Shown: positions 35,218 to 46,355, counted from the stretch's first letter. The stretch is 64,000 bases of DNA from Mobilitalea sp. (GCA_029974875.1 JARKQP010000271.1:7996-71995); one strand, 5' to 3'. Numbers and translations: made by a program. The notes: generated by a model not told the origin, from the letters alone.

Positions 35218-36911
35218 TCACTCATCAGCTTCTTCAGCTTCGCGTCTGCATCCTCTGCGCTGCTCCCTTTTACTCCAAAGTATACCTTAATCTTTGGCTC
35301 AGTACCGGAAGGCCTGATTGCACACCAGGCATTGTCATTTAAGTCGAAATAGAGCACGTCGGATTTTGGCAGACCCGTAGGCGTAACTGTACCCGTTGCC
35401 ATATCCTTGACGGTATCCTCTTTATAATCCCTGAATTTCTCTACCGTATAATCCCCGATCTCCTTTGGCGGATTCACCCGGTAGCCTGCCATAATTTCCT
35501 TAATCTTAGCCATCCCTTCAATTCCGCTTAAGGTCACGGACAGAAGATCCTCTTTAAAATAACCATACTTCCCATACATCCGCTGCATCTGCTCATACAG
35601 GGTGATTCCCTTAGATTTATAATATGCTGCCGCCTCACAGAGGCACATAACTGCTACAATCGCATCCTTATCCCTCGCATGGGTGCCAACAAGACAGCCG
35701 TAGCTTTCCTCATACCCAAAGATGTATTCATTGGAGCCAGTCTGCTCGAACAGCTTGATCTGCTCTCCAATATATTTGAAGCCAGTCAGAACCTCAATCA
35801 GCCTTGCATTATAATATTCTGCAATCATGTCGGACATATTGCCTGTAACGATGGTCTTAATTAAAGCAGCATTCGCCGGCAGGATGCCCTTCTCTGCTTT
35901 TTGTGAAAATTCATATTCTGCAATCAGGGCTCCTGACATATTGCCGTTGAATAATACGAATTCACCCTTCTCATTACGGACCATGATTCCCAAACGGTCT
36001 GCATCCGGATCCGTTGCAAGAATTAAGTCTGCTCCAACCTCATTTGCTAATTTTTCAGCCAGTGCAAAAACCTTGGGATTTTCCGGGTTCGGATAACCGA
36101 CAGTAGAAAATTCGGAATCCGGAAGCTCCTGCTCCGGAACCACATATACATTTTTAAAGCCAATTTCCTTCAAGATTCTTCGGGCGGGAAGATTTCCTGT
36201 TCCATGAAGGGGGGTATATACAATCTTAAGCTTTTTCCCTTCCTCATCCGGGGAATTGAGTACAAGCTTTTTAAGGGTTGTTATGTACTTCTCGTCAATT
36301 TCTTCACCGATAATGGTTAATAATCCCTGGGCTAAAGCCTCCTCCTTGCTCATGGTCTTTGCTGAGGCAAAATCCTGGATGGAGTTCACTTCCTTAATAA
36401 TCTGCTCATCCTTGGGATAGGTAACCTGTGCACCATCCTCCCAATACACCTTATATCCGTTATATTCAGCCGGGTTATGGCTTGCTGTAATTACGATGCC
36501 TGCAATACAGCCCAGCTCCCTTACTGCAAAGGAAAGCTCGGGTGTCGGCCGTAGGGAATCAAACAGATAGGCGTGGATTCCATTTGCAGCCAGACACAAT
36601 GCTGAGTCCATGGAAAATTCCGGTGACATTCTTCTGGAATCGTAGGCAATTGCAACTCCTCTTTTCTCGCCTCCGTTTTTGATGATTGTATTTGCCAGCC
36701 CCTGGGTAGCGCGGCGGACCGTATACAAATTCATACGGTTTACTCCGGCACCGAGAATGCCCCTAAGGCCTGCGGTGCCAAATTCAAGATCCATATAAAA
36801 GCGCTCTTTTATCTCATGATCATTTTCCTTAAGCGCTGCAAGCTCTGCCCTGGTAGCCTCATCAAAATATGGATTAGCCAACCACTCTTCGTACTTTTTT
36901 AAGTATTCCAT
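35196..36911 (-). CDS. pgcA: Phospho-sugar mutase (alpha-phosphoglucomutase type)
   Basis: Interconverts glucose 1-phosphate and glucose 6-phosphate, or acts on a related sugar phosphate. The 571-residue protein has the catalytic serine loop TASHNPAEYNGYKVYW, the Mg loop DPDADRLGI, the sugar-binding GYEESYG and the phosphate-binding RPSGTEPKIK near the end. Length and motifs match the long Firmicute PgcA type rather than the short GlmM type. AGGGATGAGG lies upstream. Expressed from a promoter at 37248 through a leader of about 330 nt. Confidence 0.93.
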   Translation of the reverse strand: MEYLKKYEEWLANPYFDEATRAELAALKENDHEIKERFYMDLEFGTAGLRGILGAGVNRMNLYTVRRATQGLANTIIKNGGEKRGVAIAYDSRRMSPEFSMDSALCLAANGIHAYLFDSLRPTPELSFAVRELGCIAGIVITASHNPAEYNGYKVYWEDGAQVTYPKDEQIIKEVNSIQDFASAKTMSKEEALAQGLLTIIGEEIDEKYITTLKKLVLNSPDEEGKKLKIVYTPLHGTGNLPARRILKEIGFKNVYVVPEQELPDSEFSTVGYPNPENPKVFALAEKLANEVGADLILATDPDADRLGIMVRNEKGEFVLFNGNMSGALIAEYEFSQKAEKGILPANAALIKTIVTGNMSDMIAEYYNARLIEVLTGFKYIGEQIKLFEQTGSNEYIFGYEESYGCLVGTHARDKDAIVAVMCLCEAAAYYKSKGITLYEQMQRMYGKYGYFKEDLLSVTLSGIEGMAKIKEIMAGYRVNPPKEIGDYTVEKFRDYKEDTVKDMATGTVTPTGLPKSDVLYFDLNDNAWCAIRPSGTEPKIKVYFGVKGSSAEDADAKLKKLMSDEVFKMG

Positions 36912-37240
36912 AAGCTCAACCTCATCCCTTTAAATTTAGGTTTAAAACGGGAACCTATACCCATATGCTGCCATGGCAGCAACTGAAGTTATGTGCCTTT
37001 GCCCTTACAATACTTCCTCCGTTTCCTTATGAAAGCTTCTGATTATCGCTTCATTGCCGGCAGCTGTGCCAGCTTATATTGCCTCATTGTTTCTTTGTTA
37101 AGGCTTCTGATTTATCTTCCGCCCAAGGCTTCGGAGGATACTCTAAAACCACGTATGTAATGCATCCCGTGCATGGTCTGATTTATACTTAGACATGCAG
37201 TGCTATTAGCCTAAGTATAAATCAGACTGTGCACTTGGGA
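36912..37240 (-). other. Untranslated leader of the phosphoglucomutase gene
   Basis: About 330 bases between the predicted transcription start and the ATG. It holds a perfect 17-base inverted repeat near its 5' end: GTCTGATTTATACTTAG (37176-37192) and CTAAGTATAAATCAGAC (37211-37227). No known riboswitch pattern was recognised. Confidence 0.55.
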
Positions 37241-37247
37241 TACTTTA

Positions 37248-37276
37248 ATAATACAATGCTTTATTTGGAAAATCAA
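37248..37276 (-). promoter_or_regulatory. Sigma-A promoter of phosphoglucomutase
   Basis: TTGATT (37271-37276), 17-base spacer, TATTAT (37248-37253) on the minus strand. Confidence 0.75.
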
Positions 37277-37357
37277 TCATTTTTGCATAACAAGAATGGA
37301 TCTTGAATGGGGCAGGATTTATAGAATCCCACCCCATCTATTATGACACTAAGCCAA

Positions 37358-37412
37358 AGAAAAGAGCCATTGTGCGGCGGATATCCCATCCGCCACCCAC
37401 TGGCTCTTTTTT
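37358..37412 (-). terminator. Terminator of rpoBC
   Basis: Outer stem AAAAGAGCCA / TGGCTCTTTTTT with an inner GGCGGAT (37376-37382) / ATCCGCC (37388-37394) stem. It lies about 60 bases after the rpoC stop. Confidence 0.85.
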
Positions 37413-37470
37413 CTGCTTTATAAATACTTCACGTCATAAAATTCATATCATTAACATCTATGCCCCGGTC

Positions 37471-40400
37471 TTATAGACCGTCGCTGTAATCGTCTTCCGA
37501 GATTCCCTGGAGGTTAAAGGCTGTTTCTGTCCAGTCACCTTCATTATGGGTATTTTCGCCGTCATACTTCTCACTATGCACGACCTCTGCTATTCCGTCT
37601 TCACCTTCATAGATGCCGTCCTCATCGTACTCCGCCGCGAGATATCCCTCGTCATTATAGGTATCCTCGGTATACTCAAAATCATTGTATTCCCCAAGAT
37701 AAGCGCCGTCACCCTCGATATCCTCAGAAAGCATATATTCTTCCTGTGTATCCGTATCCAGCTTCACGGAACGGTATCTCTTCATACCTGTACCGGCAGG
37801 GATCAGCTTACCAATAATAACATTTTCCTTAAGGCCGATCAACGGGTCAACCTTACCCTTGATAGCTGCTTCCGTAAGGACCTTAGTGGTCTCCTGGAAG
37901 GAAGCTGCCGATAAGAAGGAATTGGTTGCAAGGGAGGCCTTTGTGATACCAAGCATTACCTGCTTGCCATCTGCTGTTTCCAGGCCTTCCGCCAGCATCT
38001 TCTCATTCTCATCCTCGTATTCAAGGATATCTACCAAAGTACCCGGCAGGAAGCCGGTATCACCATTTGTCTCAATACGGACCTTCTTAAGCATCTGACG
38101 GACGATTACTTCAATATGCTTATCGTTAATTTCAACACCCTGCAGACGGTATACCCTTTGTACCTCCTGGATCATATAATCCTGGACGGCACGGATTCCC
38201 TTAATCTTTAAGATGTCATGAGGATTTACGCTACCTTCCGTCAGCTCATCACCGGCTTCAATTGTATCGTTATCCGTTACCTTTATTCTAGATCCGTATG
38301 GAATCAAATAAGCCTTGGATTCCATCGTATCATTATTCGTTACTATAACTTCACGCTTCTTCTTTGTATCCTTGATTGTGACCACACCGCCGAACTCCGC
38401 AATGATTGCAAGACCCTTCGGCTTTCTGGCCTCAAAAAGCTCCTCGACACGGGGAAGACCCTGTGTGATATCATCACCGGCAACACCACCTGTATGGAAG
38501 GTACGCATGGTAAGCTGTGTACCGGGCTCGCCGATGGACTGGGCTGCGATAATACCAACTGCTTCACCAACCTGTACAGCCTCACCCGTTGCCATGTTGG
38601 CACCATAGCACTTAGCACACACGCCAATATGGGATTTACAGGTTAATACGGTACGGATTTTTACCTTGTCTACGCCCGTTGCCATAATTCTGGCAGCGCG
38701 TTTTGGTGTAATCATGTGGTTTGCTTTTACGATTACCTCACCGTTGGCATCCTGGATTGTTTCGCAGGAATATCTTCCTGTGATTCTCTCCTCTAAGCCT
38801 TCGATCACTTCCTTGCCATCTTCAAAGGCCTTAATCCACATACCCGGAGCTTCCTGACCCTCACAGCAGTCAACCTCACGGATAATTAAATCCTGCGATA
38901 CGTCAACCAGACGACGGGTTAAGTAACCGGAGTCCGCCGTACGCAGAGCCGTATCGGAAAGACCCTTACGGGCACCATGTGCGGAGATAAAGTACTCCAA
39001 TACGTCCAGACCTTCACGGAGGTTAGACTTAATCGGTAATTCGATGGTACGGCCTGAGGTATCTGCCATAAGTCCACGCATACCAGCCAGCTGCTTGATC
39101 TGCTTATCTGAACCACGGGCACCGGAATCGGACATCATCTTGATGTTGTTAAACTTATCAAGGCTGCTTAACAGCTTATCTGTTAAGACCTTATCCGCCT
39201 CTTTCCAGGTCTCAATAACCGTATTATATCTCTCATCCTCTGTCATCCTACCGCGTCTGTATTCCTTCGCGATATTCTCAATGGTTGCTTCTGCTTCTTT
39301 CAGTATTGTCTGCTTTTCATCCGGCACTTCCATATCTGAGATAGAAACGGTCATTGCAGCACGTGTAGAATATTTATAACCCAGGGACTTAACGGCATCA
39401 AGGATTTCCGCCGTCTTTGTAGCACCATGGATGTTAATGCATTTCTCAAGAATCGGCTTCAGCTGCTTCTTGCCAACTAAGAAGTTAATCTCCAGTGTCA
39501 GGAAGTTCTCATCCTTCCCTCGGTCAACAAATCCAAGATCCTGGGGAATAATTTCATTAAAAATAAAACGTCCGAGAGTCGATTCAATTGTTCTTGACTC
39601 CTCTATACCATCCTTATTAAGGCCTGTTCTTCTAACCCTGATCATCTCATGAAGAATAATTGCACTATTCTCATAGGCAAGGATTGCTTCATTCAGGCTC
39701 TTAAAGCAGGGACGGGGTTTATCCTGCATCTCCCTTTCAATGGTCAGGTAATAAATACCAAGCACCATATCCTGGGAAGGAACGGTTACCGGTGCACCGT
39801 CGGAGGGCTTTAACAAGTTGTTCGGTGAGAGCAATAGGAACCGGCATTCTGCCTGTGCTTCCACGGATAATGGCAAATGCACCGCCATCTGGTCACCGTC
39901 GAAGTCCGCATTATAAGCGGTACATACAAGCGGATGAAGCTTAATTGCCTTACCTTCTACCAATACGGGCTCAAAGGCCTGGATACCAAGTCTGTGGAGG
40001 GTTGGGGCACGGTTTAACATTACCGGATGCTCTTTAATAACCTCCTCAAGGACATCCCAAACCTCAGTCTGGAGTCTTTCCACCATCTTCTTAGCGGATT
40101 TGATATTATGGGCGGTTCCCCTTGCCACTAATTCCTTCATTACGAAAGGCTTGAACAGCTCGATGGCCATTTCCTTTGGCAGACCGCACTGATACAGCTT
40201 AAGCTCGGGACCAACTACGATAACGGAACGTCCGGAGTAGTCAACACGCTTACCAAGCAGGTTCTGGCGGAAACGCCCCTGCTTACCCTTTAACATATCA
40301 GAGAGGGATTTCAGCGCACGGTTACCAGGTCCGGTTACCGGTCTGCCCCTTCTGCCATTATCAATCAAAGCATCAACTGCCTCCTGAAGCATCCTCTTCT

Positions 40401-41274
40401 CGTTGCGGACGATGATGTCCGGGGCACCAAGCTCAAGAAGCCTCTTCAGACGGTTGTTACGGTTGATGATCCTTCTATATAAATCGTTCATATCAGAGGT
40501 AGCAAAACGGCCGCCGTCCAGCTGGACCATTGGCCTAAGATCCGGGGGAATTACGGGGATTACGGACAGGATCATCCATTCCGGCTTATTGCCGGACTCA
40601 CGGAAGGCCTCAACAACCTCCAGACGCTTAATAATCCTTGCGCGCTTCTGTCCGGTAGAGTCCTTTAACCCTCTCTTTAATTCCTTGGATTCCTTCTCAA
40701 GATCAATTGCCTGCAATAATTCCTGGATTGCCTCGGCACCCATGCCAAGACGGAAGCTGTTATATCCATATTTCTCAATTGCTTCCTGTCTTTCCTTTTC
40801 ATTTAAGACCTGTTTGTACTGTAAATCTGCGGTACCTTTATCAAGCACGATATAAGATGCAAAATACAGTACCTTTTCCAGGGTTCTTGGAGAAAGATCC
40901 AGAATCAGACCCATACGGCTTGGTATTCCTTTGAAATACCAGATGTGGGATACGGGTGCTGCCAGCTCAATATGACCCATACGCTCACGGCGTACACTTG
41001 CTTTTGTCACCTCAACACCGCACCTGTCACAAACAACTCCCTTATATCTGATCTTCTTGTATTTACCGCAATGGCATTCCCAGTCCTTGCTGGGTCCAAA
41101 GATTCTCTCACAGAACAGGCCATCCTTTTCAGGCTTTAAGGTTCTATAGTTAATAGTCTCTGGCTTTCTTACTTCTCCCTTTGACCACTCTCTGATTTTT
41201 TCAGGTGAAGCTAAACCAATTTTTATCGCATCATAGGTTATCTCTTGAATACTGTTATTCATTACTTCAGACAT
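37471..41274 (-). CDS. rpoC: RNA polymerase beta' subunit with acidic C-terminal tail
   Basis: Largest RNA polymerase subunit, about 1267 residues. Visible landmarks: N-terminal zinc finger [20 protein letters not shown], the catalytic [16 protein letters not shown] with three Mg-binding aspartates, the second zinc-site region with [13 protein letters not shown], and the trigger-loop region [20 protein letters not shown]. The last 85 or so residues are strongly acidic and rich in D, E, Y and G, beyond the usual end of the fold. The start at 41274 ([10 protein letters not shown]) follows GGGAG; the frame extends nine codons further. Translated after rpoB. Confidence 0.96.
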   Translation of the reverse strand: MSEVMNNSIQEITYDAIKIGLASPEKIREWSKGEVRKPETINYRTLKPEKDGLFCERIFGPSKDWECHCGKYKKIRYKGVVCDRCGVEVTKASVRRERMGHIELAAPVSHIWYFKGIPSRMGLILDLSPRTLEKVLYFASYIVLDKGTADLQYKQVLNEKERQEAIEKYGYNSFRLGMGAEAIQELLQAIDLEKESKELKRGLKDSTGQKRARIIKRLEVVEAFRESGNKPEWMILSVIPVIPPDLRPMVQLDGGRFATSDMNDLYRRIINRNNRLKRLLELGAPDIIVRNEKRMLQEAVDALIDNGRRGRPVTGPGNRALKSLSDMLKGKQGRFRQNLLGKRVDYSGRSVIVVGPELKLYQCGLPKEMAIELFKPFVMKELVARGTAHNIKSAKKMVERLQTEVWDVLEEVIKEHPVMLNRAPTLHRLGIQAFEPVLVEGKAIKLHPLVCTAYNADFDGDQMAVHLPLSVEAQAECRFLLLSPNNLLKPSDGAPVTVPSQDMVLGIYYLTIEREMQDKPRPCFKSLNEAILAYENSAIILHEMIRVRRTGLNKDGIEESRTIESTLGRFIFNEIIPQDLGFVDRGKDENFLTLEINFLVGKKQLKPILEKCINIHGATKTAEILDAVKSLGYKYSTRAAMTVSISDMEVPDEKQTILKEAEATIENIAKEYRRGRMTEDERYNTVIETWKEADKVLTDKLLSSLDKFNNIKMMSDSGARGSDKQIKQLAGMRGLMADTSGRTIELPIKSNLREGLDVLEYFISAHGARKGLSDTALRTADSGYLTRRLVDVSQDLIIREVDCCEGQEAPGMWIKAFEDGKEVIEGLEERITGRYSCETIQDANGEVIVKANHMITPKRAARIMATGVDKVKIRTVLTCKSHIGVCAKCYGANMATGEAVQVGEAVGIIAAQSIGEPGTQLTMRTFHTGGVAGDDITQGLPRVEELFEARKPKGLAIIAEFGGVVTIKDTKKKREVIVTNNDTMESKAYLIPYGSRIKVTDNDTIEAGDELTEGSVNPHDILKIKGIRAVQDYMIQEVQRVYRLQGVEINDKHIEVIVRQMLKKVRIETNGDTGFLPGTLVDILEYEDENEKMLAEGLETADGKQVMLGITKASLATNSFLSAASFQETTKVLTEAAIKGKVDPLIGLKENVIIGKLIPAGTGMKRYRSVKLDTDTQEEYMLSEDIEGDGAYLGEYNDFEYTEDTYNDEGYLAAEYDEDGIYEGEDGIAEVVHSEKYDGENTHNEGDWTETAFNLQGISEDDYSDGL

Positions 41275-41379
41275 CCTTTGGCTCTCCCTTCGTTTGATCA
41301 TGTTATGCCGATTTGGAATTTTTTAAACCAGCTTCCATTTATAAGCTGATATGACCCTGGTTACATGGGCAGCCCGCTA

Positions 41380-44300
41380 TTATAGCTCTTCCCCACATGC
41401 CTTGCAGCGCTTGCTTCCTTCCGGTACGATTGCCCCACAGTTTGGACAAATATCTTCTTCCGGTTCCAGCTCATCTGCCGGTCCTAGGTCTTCCTCTTCC
41501 TCATAAATTCCGTCTTCCAGTATATCCTCGGATTCATCTTCATAAATATCGAAAATATCGGCTTCAATATCTTCAACATTTCCTTGGGTGAAGCCGGCTT
41601 CTTCATAGCCTTCATCATATCTGAAACTATTATCGCCTTCAATTAATGGTGTCAGGTCAGAATCACCGTAATCAATGCTTTCTGTCATCTTCACCTCATT
41701 ACCGTTCTCATCAAGAACCGTAACGTCCAAGGCAAGGGACTGAAGCTCTTTTAAGAGAACCTTGAAGGACTCAGGAATACCAGGCTCTGATATATTCTCG
41801 CCCTTAATGATTGCTTCATAGGTCTTAACACGTCCGGTAACATCATCCGATTTTACCGTCAATATTTCTTGCAGGATATAGGCAGCACCGTAAGCCTCCA
41901 GTGCCCAAACCTCCATCTCACCGAATCTCTGTCCGCCGAATTGTGCTTTACCGCCCAACGGCTGCTGTGTTACCAGGGAGTAAGGACCTGTAGAACGTGC
42001 ATGGATCTTATCGTCTACCAGATGGTGGAGCTTCAGGTAGTGCATGAAGCCAACAGTAACGGAGCCATCAAAGTACTCGCCCGTCCTTCCGTCACGGAGC
42101 CTTACCTTACCGTCACGGTTAATCGGAACACCCCTCCAGTCCTCTCTGTTCTCCGGATGCTTCTCAAGGTAATCCATCAGATCCGGATGTAAGGAATCCT
42201 GATATTTTGCTTCAAATTCTTCCCAGGAGGTATTCGCATAAGCATTTGCAATCTCCAGGGTATCCATAATGTCAAACTCGTTCGCTCCGTCAAATACCGG
42301 TGTCGAGATATCTATACCAAGCACCTTTGCAGCTAAGGACAGATGGATTTCAAGTACCTGTCCGATATTCATACGGGAAGGTACACCCAAGGGGTTAAGC
42401 ACAATATCCAGTGCCCTTCCATTTGGCAGGAACGGCATGTCTTCTACCGGCAATACACGGGAAACAACACCCTTGTTACCGTGACGTCCAGCCATCTTGT
42501 CACCAACCTGGATCTTTCTCTTCTGCGCAATATAAACACGTACCGTCTGGTTTACGCCGGGGGACAGCTCATCACCGTTCTCCCTCGTAAATACCTTTGC
42601 GTCTACGATGATACCATATTCACCGTGGGGCACACGAAGGGAGGTGTCACGGACTTCCCTTGCCTTCTCACCAAAGATCGCCCTAAGAAGCCTTTCCTCG
42701 GCAGTAAGCTCCGTCTCACCCTTTGGTGTTACCTTACCAACTAAGATATCTCCGGCACGGACCTCCGCACCAATACGGATAATACCTCTTTCATCCAGAT
42801 CCTTCAGCGCATCATCACCGACACCCGGAACGTCTCTTGTGATCTCTTCCGGTCCTAGCTTAGTATCGCGGGATTCCGCTTCATATTCTTCAATATGCAC
42901 GGAAGTATATACATCTTCCTGCACCAGTCTTTCACTTAATAATACAGCATCCTCATAGTTATAGCCTTCCCAGGTCATGAATCCGATCAGCGGATTCTTA
43001 CCAAGGGCCAGCTCACCCTTAGAGGTAGATGGACCGTCTGCAATTACCTGTCCGGCCGTAATCCTATCCCCACGGGAAACAATGGGCCTCTGGTTAATAC
43101 AGGTTCCCTGGTTACTTCTTGCAAACTTGATTAAACGGTAAGAGGTCTTGGTATTATCATCGTTTTTAACAATAACCTCCTTCGCCGTAACCCTTTCAAC
43201 AACGCCGGCTTTCTTTGCAACTACGCAGACACCGGAGTCAATTGCAGCCTTCGCTTCAATACCTGTTCCTACCGCCGGAGCCTCCGTAATTAATAACGGA
43301 ACCGCCTGACGCTGCATGTTGGCACCCATGAGGGCACGGTTCGCATCGTCATTTTCAAGGAAAGGAATTAATGCAGTAGCCACGGAAAATACCATCTTCG
43401 GAGATACGTCCATCAAATCGATCTTGTGCTTCTCGTATTGGGAGGTCTCTTCCATATAACGTCCGGAGATACTGTTATGGACGAAATAGCCGTCATCATC
43501 AATCTCTTCGTTTGCCTGTGCAACAATATATTTATCTTCTTCATCTGCTGTTAAATAAACAACCTCATCGATTACCCTTGGGTTCATCGGGTCTGTCCTG
43601 TCGCATTTGCGGTAAGGTGCTTCGATGAAGCCATATTCATTAATCCTTGCATAGGTAGCAAGGGAGTTAATCAGACCGATGTTAGGACCTTCCGGTGTCT
43701 CAATCGGACACATCCTGCCATAATGGGAGTAGTGGACGTCACGGACCTCGAAACCAGCCCTGTCACGGGACAGACCGCCGGGACCAAGTGCGGACAAACG
43801 TCTCTTATGGGTTAATTCGCCGAGAGGATTATGCTGATCCATAAACTGGGACAGCTGGGAGCTTCCGAAGAACTCCTTTACCGCTGCGGTAACCGGTTTA
43901 ATGTTAATTAAGGACTGGGGACTGATACCCTCCAAATCCTGGGTTGTCATTCTTTCACGGACAACACGTTCCATTCTGGACAGACCGATACGGTACTGGT
44001 TCTGCAGCAGCTCACCAACCGCCCTGATTCTTCTGTTGCCCAGGTGGTCAATATCGTCGCTGTGGCCAATGCCATATTCCAGATGGATGTTATAGTTAAT
44101 AGAAGCAATGATGTCTTCCTTTGTAATATGTTTCGGGACTAATTCATTAACATTTTTCTTAATCGCATCCTTGATATCTTCGATATCCGTATGGTCTGCC
44201 AGGATATTCTTCAGGACCGGGTAATATACATCCTCTGTAATACCCAGCTCCTTTCTGTCTATGTTCACATAATAAGCCAGGTCAACCATCATATTGGAAA

Positions 44301-45342
44301 GAACCTTAACATTGCGCTCTTCCGCTTGTACCATAACGAAGGGCACTGCTGCATTCTGGATCTGTCTGGCAATCTGGTCTGTCACCTGGGTACCTGCGGC
44401 CGCAATAATCTCACCTGTAGATTCATCAACGGCATCCTCAGTGAGTACAAAGCCGACGATTCTGTTGCGCATGTGAAGCTTCTTATTAAATTTATACCTG
44501 CCCACCTTGGCAAGATCATATCTTCTCGCATCAAAGAACATACTATTTAATAAGGATTCCGCATTTTCAACCGCCAAAGGCTCGCCTGGACGGAGCTTTT
44601 TGTACAGCTCTAATAAACCGTCCTGGTAGCTGCCGGTCGGATCCTTGGAAGTACTCGGGTCTTTCGCTAAGGAAGCAAGAATCTTTGGCTCCTCACCGAA
44701 TAACTGCTTGATTTCCTCATTAGTACCATAACCCAGGGCTCTTACAAAGGTAGTAATCGGAACCTTTCTGTTACGGTCAACACGTACGTAAAAAACATCG
44801 TTGGAATCCGTTTCGTACTCCAACCATGCACCTCTATTAGGGATAACGGTAGAGGAGAACAACCTCTTACCGATTTTGTCATGATCTATTGCATAATAAA
44901 TACCAGGGGAACGTACTAACTGACTTACAATAACTCTCTCTGCACCATTGATTACGAAGGTACCGGTCTCGGTCATTAACGGCAGATCTCCCATGAAAAT
45001 ATCGTGTTCATTGATCTCGTTATTCTCTTTGTTATGAAGTCTTACTTTAACCTTCAAAGGAGCTGCATAGGTAGCATCTCTTTCTTTACATTCTTCTATT
45101 GTATATTTAATATCATCTTCACACAATGTAAAGTCTACGAATTCCAAGCTCAAGTGTCCACTGTAATCGGCTATCGGAGAAATATCATCAAATACTTCCT
45201 TGAGTCCCTCGTCTAAAAACCACTGGTAGGAATCCTTTTGTACCTCAATAAGATTGGGCATCTCCAGGACTTCCTTCTGTTTGGAGTAACTCATTCTAAC
45301 GTTATTACCAACCTTGATTGGATGCATTCTGTTCTTGTCCAT
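41380..45342 (-). CDS. rpoB: RNA polymerase beta subunit with acidic tail and zinc ribbon
   Basis: Catalytic RNA polymerase subunit, about 1320 residues. Landmarks: [20 protein letters not shown] near the start, the rifampicin region [20 protein letters not shown] and [20 protein letters not shown] with wild-type residues, and [24 protein letters not shown] near the end of the core. After the usual end ([17 protein letters not shown]) come about 85 extra residues: an acidic stretch and a terminal four-cysteine ribbon CPNCG...CKACGEEL. The start at 45342 (MDKNRMHP) fits the family; a GTG four codons up overlaps the ribosome site. Confidence 0.96.
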   Translation of the reverse strand: MDKNRMHPIKVGNNVRMSYSKQKEVLEMPNLIEVQKDSYQWFLDEGLKEVFDDISPIADYSGHLSLEFVDFTLCEDDIKYTIEECKERDATYAAPLKVKVRLHNKENNEINEHDIFMGDLPLMTETGTFVINGAERVIVSQLVRSPGIYYAIDHDKIGKRLFSSTVIPNRGAWLEYETDSNDVFYVRVDRNRKVPITTFVRALGYGTNEEIKQLFGEEPKILASLAKDPSTSKDPTGSYQDGLLELYKKLRPGEPLAVENAESLLNSMFFDARRYDLAKVGRYKFNKKLHMRNRIVGFVLTEDAVDESTGEIIAAAGTQVTDQIARQIQNAAVPFVMVQAEERNVKVLSNMMVDLAYYVNIDRKELGITEDVYYPVLKNILADHTDIEDIKDAIKKNVNELVPKHITKEDIIASINYNIHLEYGIGHSDDIDHLGNRRIRAVGELLQNQYRIGLSRMERVVRERMTTQDLEGISPQSLINIKPVTAAVKEFFGSSQLSQFMDQHNPLGELTHKRRLSALGPGGLSRDRAGFEVRDVHYSHYGRMCPIETPEGPNIGLINSLATYARINEYGFIEAPYRKCDRTDPMNPRVIDEVVYLTADEEDKYIVAQANEEIDDDGYFVHNSISGRYMEETSQYEKHKIDLMDVSPKMVFSVATALIPFLENDDANRALMGANMQRQAVPLLITEAPAVGTGIEAKAAIDSGVCVVAKKAGVVERVTAKEVIVKNDDNTKTSYRLIKFARSNQGTCINQRPIVSRGDRITAGQVIADGPSTSKGELALGKNPLIGFMTWEGYNYEDAVLLSERLVQEDVYTSVHIEEYEAESRDTKLGPEEITRDVPGVGDDALKDLDERGIIRIGAEVRAGDILVGKVTPKGETELTAEERLLRAIFGEKAREVRDTSLRVPHGEYGIIVDAKVFTRENGDELSPGVNQTVRVYIAQKRKIQVGDKMAGRHGNKGVVSRVLPVEDMPFLPNGRALDIVLNPLGVPSRMNIGQVLEIHLSLAAKVLGIDISTPVFDGANEFDIMDTLEIANAYANTSWEEFEAKYQDSLHPDLMDYLEKHPENREDWRGVPINRDGKVRLRDGRTGEYFDGSVTVGFMHYLKLHHLVDDKIHARSTGPYSLVTQQPLGGKAQFGGQRFGEMEVWALEAYGAAYILQEILTVKSDDVTGRVKTYEAIIKGENISEPGIPESFKVLLKELQSLALDVTVLDENGNEVKMTESIDYGDSDLTPLIEGDNSFRYDEGYEEAGFTQGNVEDIEADIFDIYEDESEDILEDGIYEEEEDLGPADELEPEEDICPNCGAIVPEGSKRCKACGEEL

Positions 45343-45429
45343 TGACGTTTTCACCCCTTGAATTTTATAAGTTTAAATCTTGTCAAGATGAATCAGCAAA
45401 CCAACTCATCCTATTCCTACAAATAAATC

Positions 45430-45453
45430 AAAAACCTCCGCCTGTAGGGCGGA
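45430..45453 (-). terminator. Attenuator-like hairpin in the rpoB leader
   Basis: TCCGCC (45437-45442) pairs with GGCGGA (45448-45453); on the minus strand it is followed by GGTTTTTG. It lies about 90 bases before the rpoB start and downstream of its promoter, so it could dampen transcription into rpoBC. Confidence 0.5.
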
Positions 45454-45582
45454 TTTACCTATGCCAAAAATCACCTTGGTAATCAATTCATTTATAAGGA
45501 ATAAAAAACTCTTTTCTTTTCGAAACATATATGCTATAATATATTAGTCATAGGCATACAGCACCACAATAGTGCATCTTTC

Positions 45583-45611
45583 ATACTAGCATACTTTTTT
45601 TCAACTGTCAA
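45583..45611 (-). promoter_or_regulatory. Sigma-A promoter of rpoBC
   Basis: Perfect TTGACA (45606-45611), 17-base spacer, TAGTAT (45583-45588) on the minus strand. It gives rpoBC a supply of transcript independent of rplJL, with a leader of about 235 nt. Confidence 0.75.
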
Positions 45612-45673
45612 CTCAATTTTCATTGAGTTTTTCTATTTTATTGAAACAATTTACACAATACAGAAAAATGGTA

Positions 45674-45702
45674 TTGACTTCTTAGGCTTCCAGTTTTATG
45701 AT
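45674..45702 (+). promoter_or_regulatory. Plus-strand promoter of a candidate small RNA
   Basis: TTGACT (45674-45679), 17-base spacer, TATGAT (45697-45702), opposite in direction to all neighbouring genes. Confidence 0.6.
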
Positions 45703-45708
45703 ATATAG

Positions 45709-45793
45709 TAATTCTTACTCCTTATATAAATAAACCATATTTAATTCTTTCCCAAATTTTGGCGGTAAAGACAGTTAAATATGGTTTTTTATT
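45709..45793 (+). ncRNA. Candidate small RNA between rplL and rpoB
   Basis: A transcript from the promoter at 45674-45702 would be about 85 nt and end at a strong plus-strand terminator: AAACCATATTTAA (45732-45744) pairing with TTAAATATGGTTT (45775-45787), then a T-run. It holds no reading frame of note. It is antisense to the rplL-rpoB intercistronic RNA and could influence read-through. Support is from sequence signals only. Confidence 0.45.
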
Positions 45794-45861
45794 CTAATTC
45801 TGTAAATTATTCCCTAAGCATATATCCTAAAGCCGGTATACCATAGGCAACCTCCCGACTC

Positions 45862-45921
45862 AAGGTATTCGGGCATAAGGTATTCGGGCATAAGGTATTT
45901 GGGCATAAGGTATTTGGGCAT
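45862..45921. repeat. Four 15-base tandem repeats after rplL
   Basis: AAGGTATTCGGGCAT twice and AAGGTATTTGGGCAT twice, without gaps. They lie between the hairpin after rplL and the rpoB promoter. Confidence 0.9.
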
Positions 45922-45924
45922 AAG

Positions 45925-45950
45925 AAAATCCGCCCTTACGGACGGATTTT
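45925..45950 (-). terminator. Hairpin after rplL
   Basis: AAAATCCG (45925-45932) pairs with CGGATTTT (45943-45950), about 15 bases after the rplL stop. The T-run is short, which suits the partial termination common between rplL and rpoB. Confidence 0.65.
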
Positions 45951-45962
45951 ACATTCTATAAC

Positions 45963-46325
45963 TTATTTTAAAGTTACTTTAGCGCCTTCTGCTTCTAACT
46001 TAGCCTTAAGATCATCAGCTTCTGCCTTGCTTACGCCTTCCTTAACTGCCTTAGGAGCGCCATCAACAAGATCCTTAGCTTCCTTTAAGCCTAAGCCTGT
46101 TACTTCACGTACAACCTTGATAACCTTAACCTTGTTAGGGCCAGCTTCAGTTAACTCTACGTTGAATTCTGTCTTCTCTTCTTCAACTACTGCAGGGCCA
46201 GCTGCTGCTACTACAACACCTGCTGCTGCAGATACACCGAATTCTTCTTCACATGCTTTTACTAATTCATTTAATTCTAATACGGTAAGGCCTTTAATTG
46301 CCTCGATAAACTCTTGAGTTGTCAT
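45963..46325 (-). CDS. rplL: 50S ribosomal protein L7/L12
   Basis: L7/L12 forms the flexible stalk that recruits translation factors. The 120-residue protein has the N-terminal dimerisation helices, an Ala/Val-rich hinge ([19 protein letters not shown]) and the conserved C-terminal domain [28 protein letters not shown] region. GGAGGTAAATTTAAATG gives the start. Follows rplJ by 30 bases. Confidence 0.98.
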   Translation of the reverse strand: MTTQEFIEAIKGLTVLELNELVKACEEEFGVSAAAGVVVAAAGPAVVEEEKTEFNVELTEAGPNKVKVIKVVREVTGLGLKEAKDLVDGAPKAVKEGVSKAEADDLKAKLEAEGAKVTLK

Positions 46326-46355
46326 TTAAATTTACCTCCATTAATAATTTTTTAA

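Noticed and set aside
45460..45580. tRNA or riboswitch in the rpoB leader
   Set aside because: No cloverleaf or known riboswitch core could be laid on the sequence; only a short hairpin is supported.
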